Shown here one piece after another: positions 1 to 8,183 of a stretch of 18,754 nt of DNA. The stretch is from an uncultured Selenomonadales bacterium (GTDB taxonomy: Bacteria > Bacillota > Negativicutes > Selenomonadales > Selenomonadaceae), in contig CAMVIO010000012.1 of assembly GCA_947167555.1 (NCBI GenBank), positions 1-18,754 of the forward strand, in the 5' to 3' direction. The first letter of the stretch is position 1. Each line of letters opens with the position of its first letter. The position numbers and the translations under genes are program-made. The notes beneath the pieces were generated by a model. That model did no database searches, was not told the DNA's origin, and saw only the letters and a program-made list of their open reading frames with translations.

Positions 1-347
1 AGGCAGTGGAAGCGAATCCGGATGCGCATCCTTTGTTCCACAGCGACAGGGGATTTCAGTACACGAACCGAACATTCCACCACAAGCTCGAAAAGGCAGG
101 CATGACGCAGAGCATGTCCCGAGTGGCGCACTGCATCGACAACGGGCCCATGGAGGGATTCTGGGGGATATTGAAACGCGAGCGGTACTACGGCAGACGC
201 TTTGGCAGCAAGAAGGAACTGGTTCACATGATTGAAGGCTATATCCGCTATTACAACACTAGGCGTGTGCAACGTCGGCTTGGAATCCTGACGCCGATGG
301 AGAAACACAATCTGTTTTCACGATTGCGGGTTAGATTTACAATCTAA
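1..347 (+). CDS. IS3-family transposase (OrfB), C-terminal part, cut by window edge
   Basis: The frame is open to the left edge, so the start lies outside the window. The roughly 114 visible residues are the end of an rve-type DDE integrase core. An HSDRG motif carries the second catalytic Asp, followed by FQYTN. Further on, DNGPMEGFWGILKRE carries the catalytic Glu, followed by a YIRYYNTRR block and the usual TPMEK end. These motifs are typical of IS3-family OrfB proteins, probably the IS150 group. The stop is TAA. It is the only mobile gene here with intact-looking catalytic residues, and whether the full element is functional cannot be judged. It is convergent with rfbC. Confidence 0.9.
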   Translation, partial: AVEANPDAHPLFHSDRGFQYTNRTFHHKLEKAGMTQSMSRVAHCIDNGPMEGFWGILKRERYYGRRFGSKKELVHMIEGYIRYYNTRRVQRRLGILTPMEKHNLFSRLRVRFTI

Positions 348-371
348 GTGCAACAGATAAAGAATGACACA
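348..371 (+). repeat. Candidate right terminal inverted repeat of the IS3 element
   Basis: Immediately after the transposase stop, an A+T-rich stretch ends in TGACACA. IS3-family elements commonly end in CA-3' just beyond the orfB stop, so this may be the right end of the element. The left end is outside the window, so the match cannot be tested. Confidence 0.35.
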
Positions 372-411
372 GGTTTCCTGTTATAATGGTGTTTGCGAAG
401 ACAACATCACA

Positions 412-417
412 AGGAGG
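412..417 (+). promoter_or_regulatory. Strong ribosome-binding site of the truncated IS30-like gene
   Basis: A perfect AGGAGG lies 5 nt before the ATG at 423. A TATAAT-like -10 box sits at 382-387, but I see no matching -35 box at proper spacing. It may once have been supplied by sequence now replaced by the IS3 end. Confidence 0.5.
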
Positions 418-422
418 AAGCC

Positions 423-519
423 ATGTGCCATTACAAACATCTTACACTGGAAGAGCGTGAAAAGCTACTCTATTTTTCTGAGAAGTTTGCCAAAGCTATG
501 GCACCGATTCGTATTATCA
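423..519 (+). pseudogene. IS30-family transposase, N-terminal remnant
   Basis: The frame begins MCHYKHLTLEEREKLLYF, which is the characteristic start of IS30-family transposases (a K-x-LTLEER-E pattern before the helix-turn-helix). After about 30 codons the similarity is lost, and the frame runs antisense into the 3' end of rfbC, stopping at 558-560. The helix-turn-helix and DDE domains are absent, so the fragment cannot transpose. The breakpoint is somewhere between about 486 and 519. It lies directly behind the IS3 end, giving a small insertion-sequence scar at the left border of the glycan locus. Confidence 0.6.
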
Positions 520-1143
520 TTACAAATCAATATACAACGACTTGTTCAGTGTTTCTTTAATTCCCAACCACTTCTGATCCTTATCAGAAAGATTTAATGC
601 AACGCCGTCTACTGTATATCCATCAGCCGCTACTGTACCTTTATATTCGCCCTTCAACTTCGGCCACACTATCCCAATCTCTGGATCGTTCCAAGCCATA
701 CCGCTCTCGTCTTCTGGATGATAAAAGTCATCGCACTTGTAGCAGAACTCGGCGACATCAGATAATACCAAGAAACCATGTGCGAAGCCGCGCGGAATCA
801 AGAACTGCTTCTTGTTTTCTTCTGTCAGCTCAATTCCATACCACTTTCCGTAAGTAGCAGATTGGGAACGGATATCCACTGCCACATCGAACACAGATCC
901 TTTGATTACCCTTACCAGCTTTGTCTGCGGAAAGTGTTTTTGAAAGTGCAAGCCTCGTAACACCCCTTTTGTGGACATCGACTGATTGTCCTGGCAAAAA
1001 GAGATATCGATACCTTGCGCCTTCATATCATTGAGATTATAGCTCTCATAAAAATATCCGCGAGAATCGCCGTGCACAGTAGGAGTAATAACACAGAGGC
1101 CTTCTATTCCATGTACATTTTTCTCAACAGCTATTTGTCCCAT
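520..1143 (-). CDS. rfbC: dTDP-4-dehydrorhamnose 3,5-epimerase
   Basis: A 207-residue cupin enzyme of the RmlC family, which epimerises C3 and C5 of dTDP-4-dehydro-6-deoxyglucose on the way to dTDP-L-rhamnose or related sugars in the cytoplasm. Family signatures are all present: GDSRGYFYESY near residue 25, GVLRGLHFQ with the active-site His near residue 65, YGKW, IPRGFAHGFLVLSD near 116, then YKCDDFYHPEDESGMAWNDP. Its ATG shares one base with the stop of the upstream epimerase (TAATG), so the two are probably translationally coupled. The rfbA, rfbB and rfbD partners are not in the window. The last residues (about 196-207) lie next to the IS30 scar and may not be the ancestral C-terminus. Confidence 0.93.
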   Translation of the reverse strand: MGQIAVEKNVHGIEGLCVITPTVHGDSRGYFYESYNLNDMKAQGIDISFCQDNQSMSTKGVLRGLHFQKHFPQTKLVRVIKGSVFDVAVDIRSQSATYGKWYGIELTEENKKQFLIPRGFAHGFLVLSDVAEFCYKCDDFYHPEDESGMAWNDPEIGIVWPKLKGEYKGTVAADGYTVDGVALNLSDKDQKWLGIKETLNKSLYIDL

Positions 1144-2300
1144 TACACAACCTGCTTTCTTACGAACATTCCAGCCTCCTCCATCTCGGAAAGAGAACGC
1201 TCGTAACCACTATTATCTTTATCCTGCCCTTCAACCCATGCGCAGAAGCTTTTCAAACCTTCTTCAAGACTGATCTTCGGTTCGAAGTTCAAAATCGCTT
1301 TTGCTTTGCTGATATCTGCTTTATTATGTGCAATATCCCCAATACGGAAATCGCCGGTCACTTTTAGCTCAGATTCACTACCATAGTGCTTCTTCAAAAT
1401 CTCAGCGATTTCAATCACGCTTGTATTTACTCCAGAACCAAGATTGATCGTCTCACTATTGCTTCGAGCATTCTCGATACTATCAATAACCCCCCTTGCG
1501 ATATCTTTCACATTAACAAAGTCTCTGCTTTCCTTGCCATCTTCAAAGATATTCACAGGCTTGTTCTCGAGCATAAGCGTGCTGAATACAGAAAGAATAC
1601 CAGTATAGGGATTTTTAAGGCTCTGCCCCACTCCATATACGTTCTGAAAACGAAAGATAGTATAATCAATTCCCATCGCAGGGCACATGGTCCTCAGCAT
1701 CATCTCTTGTGCGTATTTCGTGTATGCATAGAGCGATGCAGGTTTTATCGCGCTATCTTCCGTCGTCGGAAGAAGCGACATCTTCTCGCCGCATTTCGGA
1801 CAATAGAAATTGAAGTCACCTTCAAGCATTTTCTCTTTACTACGACCATTAGGATATATCACCCCACAGTTCGGGCATTCATATTTTCCTTCACCATAAA
1901 CGGCTCGGGAAGATGCCAAGATTATCTTCTTAACCTTGCTTTCCTTACCAAGTATGGATATTGCCTGCAGCAGATTCGAAGTCCCCATCACATTTGTTTC
2001 GTTATACTGGTTTATCTGATACATGGATTGACCGGTCCCAGTCTCAGCAGCCAAATGGAGGATGACTTCACAATCACGAATCGCCTCACATACAGTTTCA
2101 AGGTCACATACAGACCCTTTTATAAACTTGTACTTGCCTTTGATGGTATGATACAGATAGGAATTTTCCCATTCCTTTCCATGAATCTGTTCCGTCATGG
2201 AATCAAGAACTGTAATATTACATCCACCAAGTTTATGTAGTTGGTTAACGATTTCAGCTCCTATAAAGCCGGAACCGCCTGTGATTAAGAAATTCCGCAT
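1143..2300 (-). CDS. NAD-dependent nucleotide-sugar epimerase/dehydratase with zinc-ribbon insert
   Basis: An extended short-chain dehydrogenase of about 385 residues. The N-terminal Rossmann motif ITGGSGFIGAEIV starts at about residue 5, the HLAAETGTGQSM segment follows, and the catalytic YAYTK lies near 191-195, preceded by LASSRAVYG. Between them is an insert with CPNC and CPKC pairs (Cys about 142, 145, 167, 170), likely a zinc ribbon. Similar inserts occur in a subset of dTDP-sugar epimerases. Next to rfbC, a dTDP-hexose 4-epimerase or reductase is plausible, but the substrate is not visible in the sequence. I chose the ATG at 2300 because the Rossmann strand begins right after it and a GGGA lies 9 nt upstream. 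The frame extends to 2351, and ATG 2315 is an alternative. Confidence 0.85.
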   Translation of the reverse strand: MRNFLITGGSGFIGAEIVNQLHKLGGCNITVLDSMTEQIHGKEWENSYLYHTIKGKYKFIKGSVCDLETVCEAIRDCEVILHLAAETGTGQSMYQINQYNETNVMGTSNLLQAISILGKESKVKKIILASSRAVYGEGKYECPNCGVIYPNGRSKEKMLEGDFNFYCPKCGEKMSLLPTTEDSAIKPASLYAYTKYAQEMMLRTMCPAMGIDYTIFRFQNVYGVGQSLKNPYTGILSVFSTLMLENKPVNIFEDGKESRDFVNVKDIARGVIDSIENARSNSETINLGSGVNTSVIEIAEILKKHYGSESELKVTGDFRIGDIAHNKADISKAKAILNFEPKISLEEGLKSFCAWVEGQDKDNSGYERSLSEMEEAGMFVRKQVV

Positions 2301-2321
2301 CTCATCTGTTCCCATGCACGT

Positions 2322-2351
2322 TTTATAACAAATCAATCTTAAGAAAAGCAA
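2322..2351 (-). promoter_or_regulatory. Possible promoter for the epimerase-rfbC pair
   Basis: On the minus strand a TTGCTT hexamer (2346-2351) and a TATAAA hexamer (2322-2327) are 18 bp apart, just upstream of the epimerase start and within the 156-nt gap after the AlgX-like gene. The -35 box is poor and the region is A+T rich, so the match could be chance. Confidence 0.3.
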
Positions 2352-2456
2352 AAAACTTTATCGAGCTTGGCACACAAATCACTAATCGCTAAAACGGCTA
2401 ACTTTAATTGTCTATAATTGATTTTTTCATTCATTCTCTAATTGCATCCATAGATG

Positions 2457-3860
2457 TTATTTTGTATAAATTACCACTTTCCCATTTTCCATGGTCACAA
2501 TCTTCAAATCCTCTTGGTGTGTCTGCCAAACTTCATTATTCACCGTGACTTCGTACCCTCCACCTTCATGTGGACGCATATCAAATTCCTCATCCAGTAA
2601 GCACCATACATATTCAATATCTTTTTGCGTATTCTTCCAGATTATTTTTGTAAGCGTTTTCCCTTGTTCTGCGGAAACATCTCCTTGTAACAATGTATGC
2701 TCCTTAACCCCCACTGCTTTCCCCTTAATAGATTGTACTGGAGGATTCCACCGAAGATTTTCCATTTTCTTTTCATTAAAAAAGGGATTGCTGATAGTAT
2801 ATTCGGCAACCTCAAACACAACACATTCCGGCTTGAAAATGTTAAAATAGTAGGGCAATTCGAGAATATTTTGGTAATCATGGACAATAATATAATCCCC
2901 CAAAGCATACTTCAGAAATTTCGATCCTGCTTTGTTCAAATAACTCCCTTGGAACACCAAAGCTCGCGGCGTTTCCTCCGTATGTGTATGATTCCGAAAA
3001 TACCCGAAATCTCTATATTGTTTATGCCGCTCCAATTCCACACTATACAATTTTGAGACATCCTCTATATTCTCTAGCGGCACTGTAATCTTCGGTACAT
3101 ATTCATGAATAGGAAACTTCGAAACGGGCAGGGAAGACTCCAGAACTTCCGAAGCCTCAAAATTTTCAATGAAATTGGGACGAATACCCGGAAAACTTTT
3201 ATGCAATTCTTCTAAAATAGCATTTGTCCCCCAAAATAGTCCGCTTTCATTCCAATGCCCCGCATCAAATTGACGATTGAATACGTTTTCTCCTTCTTCC
3301 ATTTTTTGCCGCAGCGTGACTGTATTATCGATATAATGAACTCCTCGTTCATCCAGTGCATGGAAAAAGGCCTCCACCCAACGCACATCATAATGAACAC
3401 CAACGGGCAAATACTGGCCCAAGATATGCTGCTTGTACGGCTCAAACACAAACAAGAAAGGAATTCCTCTCGCTTCGCAGTAGTCTTGAACCTTCTTGAC
3501 CATATCCGCAAATTTCTCATGATATTTCCCATAAACGGGTGTAGTCATCGTCCTGAAATAAACATAGCCATCCCTCCCATATCGATACGTCGGATGCACC
3601 ATTTCCCCAAACAACCTGTCGTTCAAAAGCGTATAACCCAAAATCATATCATCGCGAAAACCGATACGATCACTGACATACGCCGAAATCAGTTCTATCA
3701 GGGGCTTCTTTTTAGCACGCTCCTCCGCACGAAAAGGATTCTCCTGTAGCTTTCGGTTGTCAATTTCCGAAACGATACCTGATTCAAAGCGAAACCTTGC
3801 TAATGGAAGAAGAATCATCAGCAAGAAGATAGCAACAGCCGCCAGTTTAAGAGTTTTCAT
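2457..3860 (-). CDS. AlgJ/AlgX-like SGNH O-acetyltransferase, membrane-anchored
   Basis: A 467-residue protein with an N-terminal signal anchor (residues 1-22, a run of A, I, L and M) and a large extracytoplasmic domain of the AlgX/AlgJ SGNH-like type. Seen: SDRIGFRDDM near residue 64, YGRDGYVYF near 95, a D-x-x-H pair in FDAGHWNESG (Asp199, His202), and FQGSYLNK with a candidate nucleophile Ser306. In alginate and related systems, such proteins transfer acetyl groups exported by an MBOAT partner onto the polysaccharide. The MBOAT gene directly upstream (11-nt gap) fits that partnership. I chose ATG 3860 because GGGGGGAG precedes it. A TTG at 3875 would add five residues and overlap the MBOAT stop. 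The sugar acceptor is unknown. Confidence 0.85.
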   Translation of the reverse strand: MKTLKLAAVAIFLLMILLPLARFRFESGIVSEIDNRKLQENPFRAEERAKKKPLIELISAYVSDRIGFRDDMILGYTLLNDRLFGEMVHPTYRYGRDGYVYFRTMTTPVYGKYHEKFADMVKKVQDYCEARGIPFLFVFEPYKQHILGQYLPVGVHYDVRWVEAFFHALDERGVHYIDNTVTLRQKMEEGENVFNRQFDAGHWNESGLFWGTNAILEELHKSFPGIRPNFIENFEASEVLESSLPVSKFPIHEYVPKITVPLENIEDVSKLYSVELERHKQYRDFGYFRNHTHTEETPRALVFQGSYLNKAGSKFLKYALGDYIIVHDYQNILELPYYFNIFKPECVVFEVAEYTISNPFFNEKKMENLRWNPPVQSIKGKAVGVKEHTLLQGDVSAEQGKTLTKIIWKNTQKDIEYVWCLLDEEFDMRPHEGGGYEVTVNNEVWQTHQEDLKIVTMENGKVVIYTK

Positions 3861-3871
3861 AGACTCCCCCC

Positions 3872-5344
3872 TCAATACTGAAAATAAATAAACGGCTTAT
3901 ACGCTAAGTTGACCATGCACAAAATGGAAATCCCAAACAAAAGCAACACCACTGCTTCTTGAAGCGCAAATCCCCATTTTGTTTCTACAAACTGTTTCCA
4001 TCGCTTCTGTATTTCTTCCGTCCCAAGAACCGTTGCTCCCAACATTGCAATTGTTGTCAAGAACAGCATTCGAGGCGTAAAATAAAACTCCCATGTCAAC
4101 AGTATGCGCTCAAACGGATACACCCCCACCATCATTCGTATCCAATCCCCAAGGTTTCCCAACGACTCGAAACGAAAAAATTCCCAGCAAAACATCGTAA
4201 TCAGCGATGTCAAACCCCATTTCAAAAAGTTCGGCATGTTTATATATAACGGCTTATCCTTACAAATCCGCTCGCACAAGACACACACGCCATTCATTGC
4301 CCCCCAAAGGATATACGTCCATCCCGCGCCGTGCCAAACGCCTGTGAGCAAAAACACAATTATAAGATTGCACAAGGTACGTCTTTGCCCCATCCGGCTA
4401 CCTCCCAAAGGAATGTAAACATACTCGCGAAACCATGTGCCAAGCGAAATATGCCAACGCCGCCAAAATTCCGTAATGGAACAAGACCGATACGGAAAAT
4501 CGAAATTCTCCTTGCAACGAAAACCAAACAGCAACGAAAGGCCAATGGCAATATCCGAATACCCCGCAAAATCATAGTAAATCTGGAGCATATAAAGAAG
4601 CGCTGCCCCCCATGCCGAAACGACGTCGATTCCATACACGGGATTCATTTCCGCAATGCATGCCCCGAACATATCCGCAAGAATCAGTTTTTTCGCAAAG
4701 CCAATCATGATACGGTTGACGCCATCCACCATATCATCAAGCGAAACCGCCCGCCCCGCAATCTGGTCTAAAAAATCCCGCCAAAGGACAATCGGACCGG
4801 ATACTACTTTCGGAAAAAAAGAAAGGTAGAGCGCACAGTCAAGAAAACTTCCCGCCGTTGCCACACTTTTGTAAACGTCTATAAGATAAGAAAGCGCAGA
4901 AAATGTGAGGAACGATATTCCCAAAACCGCATAGGGTGTTTTCCCAGCAATTACCCCCCAATATTTGCACCAAAACAATATAAAAAGCAACCCTAACGCA
5001 CCACAAGCAAGCGCTATCTTCGCAGCGAAAACTTTCCAAAGGCAACGACAACTCTCGCCATCCTCTTGAAACACAGGGAAGATTATTTTATTGGCTTTGC
5101 ATAACTCAATCAAGCGTGCCATCAAATAAACAGCAACGATATAAAGAACAAGCTCTTTAATACCCGAAATGCGCGTCCAGCCGTAAAATGCGAGACTGAT
5201 TGCCAAGAGCAGCCAATCCTTCAAACGAAACTTCTCGACATACCCTGCAAACCATCTTTTTCGTTCTGCCAAGATAAAAAAAAGATAAGTTATTAAACAA
5301 AATGGAAAAAAGACAAACAAAAAAACCTGCGTTGTAAATCCCAT
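3872..5344 (-). CDS. MBOAT-family O-acyltransferase (AlgI-like), second module
   Basis: A 490-residue polytopic membrane protein with many hydrophobic helices. MBOAT hallmarks are clear: YYDFAGYSDIAIGLSLLFGF near 256-275, EFWRRWHISLGTWFREYVYIPLGG near 292-315, and GVWHGAGW near 335-342 with the presumed catalytic His338. The protein ends FIYFQY, the usual MBOAT terminus. It probably moves acetyl groups from a cytoplasmic donor to the outer membrane face for the AlgX-like partner encoded next. A 151-nt gap separates it from the upstream SGNH gene, and I found no convincing promoter or terminator there. An AAGAAGG lies about 12 nt before the ATG, somewhat far. It is paralogous in role to the MBOAT at 6657-8138 but clearly divergent. 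Confidence 0.93.
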   Translation of the reverse strand: MGFTTQVFLFVFFPFCLITYLFFILAERKRWFAGYVEKFRLKDWLLLAISLAFYGWTRISGIKELVLYIVAVYLMARLIELCKANKIIFPVFQEDGESCRCLWKVFAAKIALACGALGLLFILFWCKYWGVIAGKTPYAVLGISFLTFSALSYLIDVYKSVATAGSFLDCALYLSFFPKVVSGPIVLWRDFLDQIAGRAVSLDDMVDGVNRIMIGFAKKLILADMFGACIAEMNPVYGIDVVSAWGAALLYMLQIYYDFAGYSDIAIGLSLLFGFRCKENFDFPYRSCSITEFWRRWHISLGTWFREYVYIPLGGSRMGQRRTLCNLIIVFLLTGVWHGAGWTYILWGAMNGVCVLCERICKDKPLYINMPNFLKWGLTSLITMFCWEFFRFESLGNLGDWIRMMVGVYPFERILLTWEFYFTPRMLFLTTIAMLGATVLGTEEIQKRWKQFVETKWGFALQEAVVLLLFGISILCMVNLAYKPFIYFQY

Positions 5345-5495
5345 GCTACTTTAAACCTTCTTTTGATTTCTGTTTTCCGCTACCGTTTCCAAATCCGAAA
5401 AAATGCTCCATGAATAAATGGCGATAGACAATTTGACAGGAAAATTCCATTCAGGAAATTCATCGCATTTAATACTTATTACGTAAAATTACCGA

Positions 5496-6641
5496 TTACT
5501 CCTCATACCACAAAAGCTGAATCGGGCTATCCGATTTCTCCAACCGTTCCCGGATATATTCCGCGTTCACATATGGAGCCAACTCTTTATCTTCAACAAA
5601 ACGAAGCATTATTCGCCCATAGGTACGTTCACTGCCATGAAAACCATCAAGGGCTTCCTCATCAGAAGATCCTACCCACGCCATATTGCTGAAATCAAAG
5701 AATGAAACCTTTTCTTGATTACAAAGATTATTCACTTCTTGCTCATATGTTTTTATATAAACATTATGCTTCTCTGAAGACATCAATGCTTGATAAATCT
5801 CATCTGGAAAAGGAGGCAGGAACACCATCACATGAACCCCTCGTTCCTTCATGGATCTGATAAGACATTTCAGTTTTGATAACTCATTGTGGTCTATACC
5901 GTACGCTTCCTCAAATCGATTATTGGCATTTTGGATTCGCTCGTGTGTATCTCGCAAACGCTCCTCCAACGGGTTCAAATGTAATATAGCAGCCCCATAC
6001 TGAAAGCTTCCATCCTCCCGAAAACCTCTGTAATCCGCACTTGCCATCAAACCAATAGTCATGCGGTTTCCGATTTCATCAGTTAACCTTATATCCGGAT
6101 CCAACAACTGCTCTCTAACTTTTTTGTTGCCGCGGACACTATCGAAAAGTCTCTTATACAAATAAACCCTCCGCGATACAGCATTCTTTTCCAATAATGG
6201 CTTTTCCATCAAGGTATGAGAATAGTTAGGGTTCAACCAATCCCAAGATACTTCAAGAATAATTATCCGAGGAACATATTGCTTCGTAGCCGTACGATAT
6301 ACATACGACAAATCTTCTATCGAGTTACATAATCCTCCCATTGTATAAAAAGTTGTATCCTGAAAAAAACTTTGTCGAAACTGCATTACACGCGACGATC
6401 CAATAGCAACTATTTCAGGTTGTAATCTTTCTATAACTCCATATTTCAGAAAGCTCACATCTCCGGATAACGCACTCCCGTGCAGCGCTTTCCCTCGAAC
6501 CTGCATTTCAATGGCCTGAGTTGTACCAACCTTTTGTTCATTAATTCGATATAACGCTCCTTCAAAAACCAACGCAACCAAAAAACAGGGAACAAACAAT
6601 ATTCCAGTCAATATTTTGCAAAATCTGTCCCAATTGCACAT
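5496..6641 (-). CDS. Membrane-anchored SGNH/DltD-like protein, MBOAT partner
   Basis: A 381-residue protein with one N-terminal membrane segment (about residues 9-30) followed by an extracytoplasmic domain. GSSRVMQF at 81-88 resembles the nucleophile block of GDSL/SGNH-like proteins, and LDGFHGSE near 331-338 supplies a D-x-x-H pair (Asp332, His335). Proteins of this shape commonly sit beside MBOAT genes and act in O-acylation of glycans, much as DltD sits beside DltB. The MBOAT gene upstream ends 15 nt before its start, and AAGGGGA serves as the RBS. It has no obvious similarity to the AlgX-like protein of the other module. The exact reaction and substrate cannot be read from the sequence. 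Confidence 0.72.
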   Translation of the reverse strand: MCNWDRFCKILTGILFVPCFLVALVFEGALYRINEQKVGTTQAIEMQVRGKALHGSALSGDVSFLKYGVIERLQPEIVAIGSSRVMQFRQSFFQDTTFYTMGGLCNSIEDLSYVYRTATKQYVPRIIILEVSWDWLNPNYSHTLMEKPLLEKNAVSRRVYLYKRLFDSVRGNKKVREQLLDPDIRLTDEIGNRMTIGLMASADYRGFREDGSFQYGAAILHLNPLEERLRDTHERIQNANNRFEEAYGIDHNELSKLKCLIRSMKERGVHVMVFLPPFPDEIYQALMSSEKHNVYIKTYEQEVNNLCNQEKVSFFDFSNMAWVGSSDEEALDGFHGSERTYGRIMLRFVEDKELAPYVNAEYIRERLEKSDSPIQLLWYEE

Positions 6642-6656
6642 CCCAAAATCGTCCCC

Positions 6657-8138
6657 TTAAAATTGGAAATATAGGAATTCCGACGCCCCAGACCGAAACA
6701 TGAACCAAATCGAGGAATAAAACATAATAACTACAATTGTCATCCACTTGAAGCTTGGTTCCAGATTCCACATGAGTGGATTCTTCATTTTTACCAACAG
6801 AAATCCCAATACACAAATCATCCCCATAAATTTGGTTAATGACACCCCTTGGACGCTCTTCATGGGAAGAAATTCCACGCCAAGATTTTGCAAAACACCA
6901 CACGAAACGAATATGTTTTCAATCCTTCCGCCTGCGGGGAGAACAATATGATTCACATCCACCATCGCCTTCAAGATCGCTAGTGCGTCATGAAAATTTT
7001 CTGCCCTAAAAAAAATCCAGCATACCATAACGCATAAGAAGGTAATTCCCCAGTTGACAATATCCGGAAGAGCAATATGCAATCTTCTCCATTGATGATT
7101 GATAACCAACAGAATTCCATGAAGAATGCCCCAAAAAATAAACGTCCATCCCGCCCCATGCCAAAAACCGATAAGCAGCATACACAAAAACAGATTCCGC
7201 ATTTTAAGCCACTCGCCTTGCCGATTCCCTCCCATAGGGATATAGAGATATTCCTTTACCCACAAACCAAGCGTCATATGCCAACGCCTCCAAAAATCAA
7301 CAATGCTCTGTGCCTGATATGGAGAATTGAAATTCATCGGGAACTCCAGATTAAATATCCGTCCCAAGCCAATAGCCATTTCACTGTATCCGGAAAAATC
7401 AAAATATAGTTGAAATGTATAACCGATAGCCGCAAGCCAAGCTTCAAAAAAAGACAATGTGTCTGCCCTATAAAACAAATCCCCCACCCACGGCGACAGA
7501 CTGTCTGCAATGACGACCTTTTTGAACAGGCCAATGGAAAATAGCATAAGACCGACAGATACATTCTTGAAATCCAAGACATAATTGGATATAGCGGTAA
7601 ATTGCGGAATCATCTTTCGATGATCAATAATCGGGCCTGCAATCAAATGAGGGAAAATCGTGACAAACTCGCAGTATTCTAAGAAGCCGTTTTGTTCTTC
7701 TCCGCATAAGTTTGCCCCTCCCTCGTAGACATTTAACAAATACGCCGTCTGCGTGAACGTGAAGAACGAAATGCCCAAAGGCAAAATGATATGTGGCACA
7801 TCAAACATGGCACTTCCTGCCAATACATTGACCGTCGACAGAAAAAAGCCCGCGTACTTGAAGTACCCGAGCAAAGAAAGATTCACAGAAATGCCAAACA
7901 TTAGCCAATACTTAGGTCCAAAGCCCTGTCGAATCTGCCCACCAATCCAATAGTTGAAACAAATAGACGCAAAAAGCAACGGAACATATCGCCAATCCCA
8001 CCAGCCATAAAAGAAAAACGAAACCAGCACCAGCCAAGATATCGCGGCAGGACGTCCGAAATAATTTGCCAAACCTAAAAAAACGAAAAAAGCAAGCGGC
8101 AAGTATAGAAAAATGAATTCATAGGAATTGAACAACAT
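6657..8138 (-). CDS. MBOAT-family O-acyltransferase (AlgI/DltB-like), first module
   Basis: A 493-residue multi-pass membrane protein. Key blocks: MLFNSYEFIFLYLP at the start, typical of AlgI-like proteins, YFDFSGYSEMAIGLGRIFNL near 245-264, DFWRRWHMTLGLWVKEYLYIPMGG near 281-304, and GFWHGAGW near 324-331 with presumed catalytic His327. It ends SEFLYFQF, as many MBOATs do. Its likely role is transfer of acetyl groups across the membrane to decorate a surface glycan with the SGNH protein encoded 15 nt downstream. AAAGGA lies about 9 nt before the ATG. Its upstream side adjoins insertion-sequence debris, so its original promoter may be lost or supplied by that scar. The large gap to the amidotransferase breaks the operon here. 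Confidence 0.93.
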   Translation of the reverse strand: MLFNSYEFIFLYLPLAFFVFLGLANYFGRPAAISWLVLVSFFFYGWWDWRYVPLLFASICFNYWIGGQIRQGFGPKYWLMFGISVNLSLLGYFKYAGFFLSTVNVLAGSAMFDVPHIILPLGISFFTFTQTAYLLNVYEGGANLCGEEQNGFLEYCEFVTIFPHLIAGPIIDHRKMIPQFTAISNYVLDFKNVSVGLMLFSIGLFKKVVIADSLSPWVGDLFYRADTLSFFEAWLAAIGYTFQLYFDFSGYSEMAIGLGRIFNLEFPMNFNSPYQAQSIVDFWRRWHMTLGLWVKEYLYIPMGGNRQGEWLKMRNLFLCMLLIGFWHGAGWTFIFWGILHGILLVINHQWRRLHIALPDIVNWGITFLCVMVCWIFFRAENFHDALAILKAMVDVNHIVLPAGGRIENIFVSCGVLQNLGVEFLPMKSVQGVSLTKFMGMICVLGFLLVKMKNPLMWNLEPSFKWMTIVVIMFYSSIWFMFRSGASEFLYFQF

Positions 8139-8183
8139 GCACTTTCATCCTTTTGTGATATAAATGCGCAACTTTCCCACTGA

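Noticed and set aside
1386..2240. Long plus-strand open frame (284 codons) opposite the epimerase
   Set aside because: It is antisense to a clear SDR gene, has no RBS-start fit, and its translation is rich in Arg, His and Ile with no family motif.
5433..5461. Perfect TTGACA on the plus strand in the gap between two glycan genes
   Set aside because: No -10 box lies at 16-18 bp, and no plus-strand gene follows.
5345..5495. Short near-repeat (GAATTTCCTG/GAATTTTCCTG) in the gap before the second MBOAT, considered as an operator or terminator
   Set aside because: Two copies of a short A+T-rich direct repeat with no dyad or T-run are not enough to support a regulatory site.
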